A stretch of 64,000 nucleotides of DNA. Source: Viola odorata. Taxonomy: Eukaryota > Streptophyta > Magnoliopsida > Malpighiales > Violaceae. The notes beneath the pieces are model-generated. The model did no database searches and was not told the DNA's origin. It worked only from the letters and a program-made list of their open reading frames with translations. The position numbers and the translations under genes are program-made. Where the stretch lies: the NCBI GenBank assembly GCA_963691705.1, contig OY829540.1:1002001-1066000 (forward strand), read 5' to 3'. The stretch's first letter is position 1. Each line of letters opens with the position of its first letter. Positions 60,090-64,000 of this stretch are shown here, piece by piece.

Positions 60090-60737
60090 ATCGTCCGTAG
60101 AGACTCTATTGGTGAGATGTGGATTCCTTTGATGACTGGTTGGGTTAACTTCCTCGTCACTGAATTTGGGATTTTGGTTGATGGAAATAAAACTGCAAAA
60201 GAAAAGAAAATAAAACTGAAAAATATGTCTTGGCCGGAGGCTTGGCCAAGACAAGGGGTCAAGATAAAAACAGTTAAGAGAAAATTCCTAGTAAGACCAT
60301 GAGTGGGCTATGTTCTTATGATTCGATCACTGATTCAATGGTGTTCATCTCTACATTCATAGTACTACTATAGAGTGGAGGTACTCCTGTTCACTCCTGC
60401 TTCCCTCCTCTTCTAATTACCTAACGGGTGCTCCCATTCCTGGTAATCTAAATCAAAGAACACATTGTTGGTTAAAGGGTTTATTCTTTTGGTTGCTGTC
60501 TTGAATGGTCAAGTCTTAATTCTAGCAAGTAAGCGGTTTGTTAAATCAGGAAATAAGATGATTACGGATGTAAAGATTATGAAGGTTGATTTGATCTCAC
60601 GAATTCATAAAGAACACAACCCTTGAGTTCTTACCAGGAATGGAGGATTTAATCAGATAAAGAAAATTGTTTTATTAGTTGGATAAAACTGAAAACATAG
60701 GGGAGATGATTCCGAGAGTCCAGAGTTTCACAGCTTA
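60090..60737. other. Intergenic
   Basis: No gene seen; unique-looking non-coding sequence between two transposons. Confidence 0.4.
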
Positions 60738-61866
60738 GACTACCCACAGCAGGGTAGCAAATTGGAGAGCAAATGAGGAGCAACAAGTGCAGCAGGGGAG
60801 CAAGTGGAGAGCAAATGCCAGCTCTGCTCGTCCGGGACCAAATTTTGGTCCCGGACTAAACTGACAGTGGGACCCCCACTGTCAGTTGTTTTATTAAAAA
60901 AAAAAAAAAGAATCATCCAATGGCAGCGCGCCACGCGCGCGCTGCCATTGGATGACTCTTTTTTGGTTTTTTTTCCCCCCTCATTTTTTAAATCGATTTT
61001 TTGATAATAAATACTGAAAATAATTTTATAAAAAATATACCATTATTTTTAATTTTTTGAGATCTATAAATTGAGACCAGGTTTGTATTATTTGGACACT
61101 AATTTTTTTTTGAGTTTTTTACATTTTTTTTTAAATGCTTCTTTTCATAATAATTACTCAAAATAATTTTATACCATTATTTTTACACTTATTTTTAATT
61201 TTTTGAGATCTATAAATTTGGACACTAAAAAAAATCAGAGTTTTTTAAACTTTTTTTTCATTTTCTTCTTTTTTAAATGATTTTTTTCATAATAATTACT
61301 CAAAATATTTTAAAAGTAAAACATATTTGAAAATAAAAACACACAATTTGAAAATAAATTTGGAACAACCCTCGATTAGATTTAAAAAAATTATTTCTCA
61401 TGTTTACCAGTTTATTTTGTGTGTTTCTCAAGTTTACGAGTGTATTTTGTGTGTATTTTCTTGTTCGTTTGCAATAATCTAAGTCCATGTTTGATTTACT
61501 GAGTGATAAATAATATCGTGTGTTACTCTTAAAAAATATTATATTATTAAAAAAGTATAGATTTTTTGAAATCTGAAAAGAAATTATGAAATTTAATTAA
61601 TTTATATTAAAAAAATATTATTTATTATTTATTATATTATAAAAAGTAATTATTATAGTAATTATAAATTTAATAAGAAAAAGAAATGAAAAATATGGTG
61701 GGGTATATGATAAATGATGTGGAAGGGAGAGAGTTTTTAACACCCTGAATAATCCCCTGCTATGAGCGCGTGGGTGTTAAATGCTTTTTGGTTGGGTGTT
61801 AAGCTGATGTGGCAGTGAGAGAAAGTGAATAACACCCTAAAATTTGCTCCCCTGCTGTGGATGGTC
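60738..61866. mobile_element. PIF/Harbinger-like nonautonomous element with strong hairpins
   Basis: TTA duplications flank it (60735-60737 and 61867-61869). The inverted ends are GACTACCCACAGCAGGGTAG on the left and the complement of GACCATCCACAGCAGGGGAG on the right, matching at 23 of 26 positions when extended. The left part has three successive perfect hairpins (see findings). The middle has an imperfect direct repeat of about 140 bp, with GAGATCTATAAATT at about 61050 and 61205. No coding capacity. Assignment rests on the TTA target and TIRs. Confidence 0.75.
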
Positions 61867-61869
61867 TTA

Positions 61870-63540
61870 TAATATCAGTTGTTAACTTCTCCTACTCAAA
61901 CTCCAACTCTTTCAAAGTTTAAAAGAAAATCAAATCCTAAATTATTACAAATTCAAAAAGAGATTGTTTGTTTGTAATAATAAAATATTACTCAAAAAGG
62001 GGATCCTGATAAGGAGACTTGCTGAAAATATCTTCAAATTGTGATCATAAATCCCTCAAATTTCGCAGCCACTACAGTTGTCATCCTTTATTCACTCGTG
62101 CCCTCAAGTTTCCTACTGCGGTTTGTCTCTGCGACTGTCTTGGCCAAGCTCTCGATCAAGATAGATCGAATATCTGATTTTATTTTTCATAAGTGACTTT
62201 TCACATCTTTCTCAGCGTCCAAATATTTCCCGTAAAAGTATGAAGAATTTATAGGAATCAACAACTTTAATGTCTAAATTAAAAATATTTAGACAGTAAA
62301 AGCATGAGAAATAAATGATCAATCATGAGGAGATAAAATCTGATACCAATCTACGAGTAACTACCATGATAGTGACTTGTGATTACTACTTCACATTCAT
62401 ACAAATTAATTAGTACAACTTCTTTGCCCTTTATTGAATCCTAGTAATACTAAAATAAATTATTTTTCTTACCCAAAAAAATAATTATCTAATTCTTTTA
62501 ATTATATTCTCTAAACAATAATCTATTAAATTCGTTTGAATTGATTTATATACAGATGGCACCGCCACTAATATAATTAAACACAATCCTTTGGCATATG
62601 CAACAAATTAAAGGTGAGGTGTCAGCCGAAAACACGAAAATAAAAAAAGGGGACAAAAGGATATTGGATGGGTCACCAAAGAAAGTGACATTTAAATGAA
62701 AGAATATAAAAGAGAATGAATAAGCACAAATAAAAAAAAGAATATAAGGATTTGCGGCCTAAGCATGCATCTAACAAGCTTTAATTACGTACGTGATCTC
62801 CTGTTTTTGTCCTCTTTCACGTTGTCCATCTCTTTAATTACTACTAGTATCTTTGCATATGTTTCTTAATCTTCAATTAATAAAGGGTCGTATTACTTTA
62901 ATCATAGTTAAGTCTGGATTTGTTAGAGAATTTTCATCATTCTCATATCGTTAAGTCCGGATGAAATGGTTATAACTACTCGACTAAGTCCAATAATTGT
63001 TTATATCTATAAAATAGGATTCTTGATCCTAATTCTCAGCGAAAGTGGATCCGAAAGGTAATCAAATGATCATATTAATTTGCTGATGAAATTAAGGAAG
63101 AATAATTATGAGAGCAAAGAAGGAATATTGGTGGTGATATAGGCATATAGCCAATAGGTATAGCACAGATTGTTTTTTCAGGCCCAAACCAATGTCCCAT
63201 GAGTCAAAAAGAAATCAAAAGAAACACTAGTTTTTCTTGTTCTCATTTCCCACTTTTTTCAACAAAGGCTGCTTTTTTGTTTTAATCTTCTTCATCTATA
63301 TCTAATCTATACATACATACACTATAAAGTCTCTACAGTGTGTGTGAAATGTGAATGTGATGTTTCTTTCTTTGTTTTTAGTATTCTGTCGAGCGAGCTA
63401 ATGCTATTATGCTATTATATGCTAATGGGCTCCCAGCAAACAGTATTCATGACAAGGAATGTCATGAACCGATCAAGAAAGATACGATTTATTATCACTT
63501 ATGTAAATAATGTGTGAAATGGCCCTACCATAGAATTTGG
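61870..63540. other. Intergenic, AT-rich
   Basis: No credible ORF and no clear element between the Harbinger-like element and the copia LTR. Confidence 0.4.
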
Positions 63541-63841
63541 TGTAAAAATCTCGGCTTGGGTCTCTCCTCACAGAGACCAGTGGCCTCGTCAATCTTCTTG
63601 GAATTAGTTAAACACAAGAATTGATCAAAGCTTTCTGATTGACATTTAGATAAACAGACTTGCTCCTTTATATAAAGGAGACTTGATTACAGGAATTCAA
63701 GAGAAACGATAACTCCTACAAACTAGCACAAGTGTGAGACTTGGCATTTCTAACTTATTCAGAGCTAGTGGATCCTACAAAACAGGAAACTACTTGCTTC
63801 AAAACAGGAAGACTTATTCTAGCTTTGACCAGTTCCTAACA
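63541..63841 (-). repeat. Ty1/copia 3' LTR
   Basis: 301 bp reading TGTTAGGAAC...TTTTTACA on the minus strand, so TG..CA ends. It is preceded on the minus strand by a purine tract GGGGGAAGGA (63842-63853) directly after the pol stop. It contains the palindromic TATA region TCCTTTATATAAAGGA at about 63664-63679. The 5-bp target copy on this side would be 63536-63540; the rest of the element is beyond the right edge. Confidence 0.85.
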
Positions 63842-63866
63842 TTCCTTCCCCCAAACTGAATGCACA

Positions 63867-64000
63867 TTACAGTTTGCTCTTCATCTTCTCCAACTCCTGA
63901 ACTCCAAGCATACTTCTCATCTTCTGAAACGTTTCCAACTTCAACGGTTTTGTCATGATATCAGCTACTTGATCTTTAGTTCCACAATGAGCTAGACTGA
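63867..64000 (-). CDS. Ty1/copia polyprotein, C-terminal end of RNase H (partial)
   Basis: On the minus strand the frame encodes CGTKDQVADIMTKPLKLETF and ends KSKL then TAA at 63869-63867. This is the standard C-terminus of copia pol (normally DxxADIxTKxL). It is open to the window edge. Confidence 0.85.
   Translation of the reverse strand, partial: SLAHCGTKDQVADIMTKPLKLETFQKMRSMLGVQELEKMKSKL

Overview
The window is nuclear DNA from a flowering plant, most likely a eudicot. The evidence is GT-AG introns throughout, AT-rich intergenic DNA, and plant-specific families (R2R3-MYB, BODYGUARD, VAR3, a GT47 ARAD-type enzyme, an S-sulfocysteine synthase). The species cannot be named from the sequence. 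Exon maps below were read by eye from splice sites and reading-frame phase; no search was run.

Region 1 (1-7285) looks like the 3' part of a long Ty3/gypsy-type retrotransposon read on the + strand. It ends in an LTR whose right edge (7285) cuts an aspartic protease gene (7286-7788, minus). Inside it, four minus-strand genes run antisense to the LTR: a decayed and an intact copy of an intron-bearing Transposase_28-type gene, plus two small ORFs. Each has its own TATA box, and three have an ACACGTGT G-box upstream. A 5'-truncated LINE with a 15-bp target duplication follows (8053-9758).

Region 2 (10178-36898) is ordinary gene space: presenilin (+), the F-box gene SKIP24 (+), a subgroup-1 R2R3-MYB (+), the plastid S-sulfocysteine synthase CS26 (minus, 10 exons), an ARAD1-like arabinosyltransferase (minus) and NADH-cytochrome b5 reductase CBR1 (minus, 9 exons). 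These are metabolically independent housekeeping or developmental genes. MITE-like repeats and microsatellites lie between them.

Region 3 (37882-57763) holds a many-exon XRN 5'-3' exoribonuclease gene that lacks the zinc knuckle and carries several reading-frame lesions. Next is a nested transposon: a hAT-like element with an 8-bp duplication contains a PIF/Harbinger-like element with a TTA duplication, which in turn carries the promoter-side exons of a ribosomal protein S11 gene. Then come a BODYGUARD-family hydrolase with a shifted C-terminus and a VAR3-type RanBP2 zinc-finger protein.

Region 4 (57764-64000) is repeat-rich: a small hAT derivative keeping a piece of transposase, a Harbinger-like element containing three perfect hairpins, and the 3' end of a Ty1/copia element with a 301-bp LTR.

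The most notable items are the nested, gene-capturing element at 47514-51229 and the antisense gene cluster with its own promoters inside the gypsy-type element.
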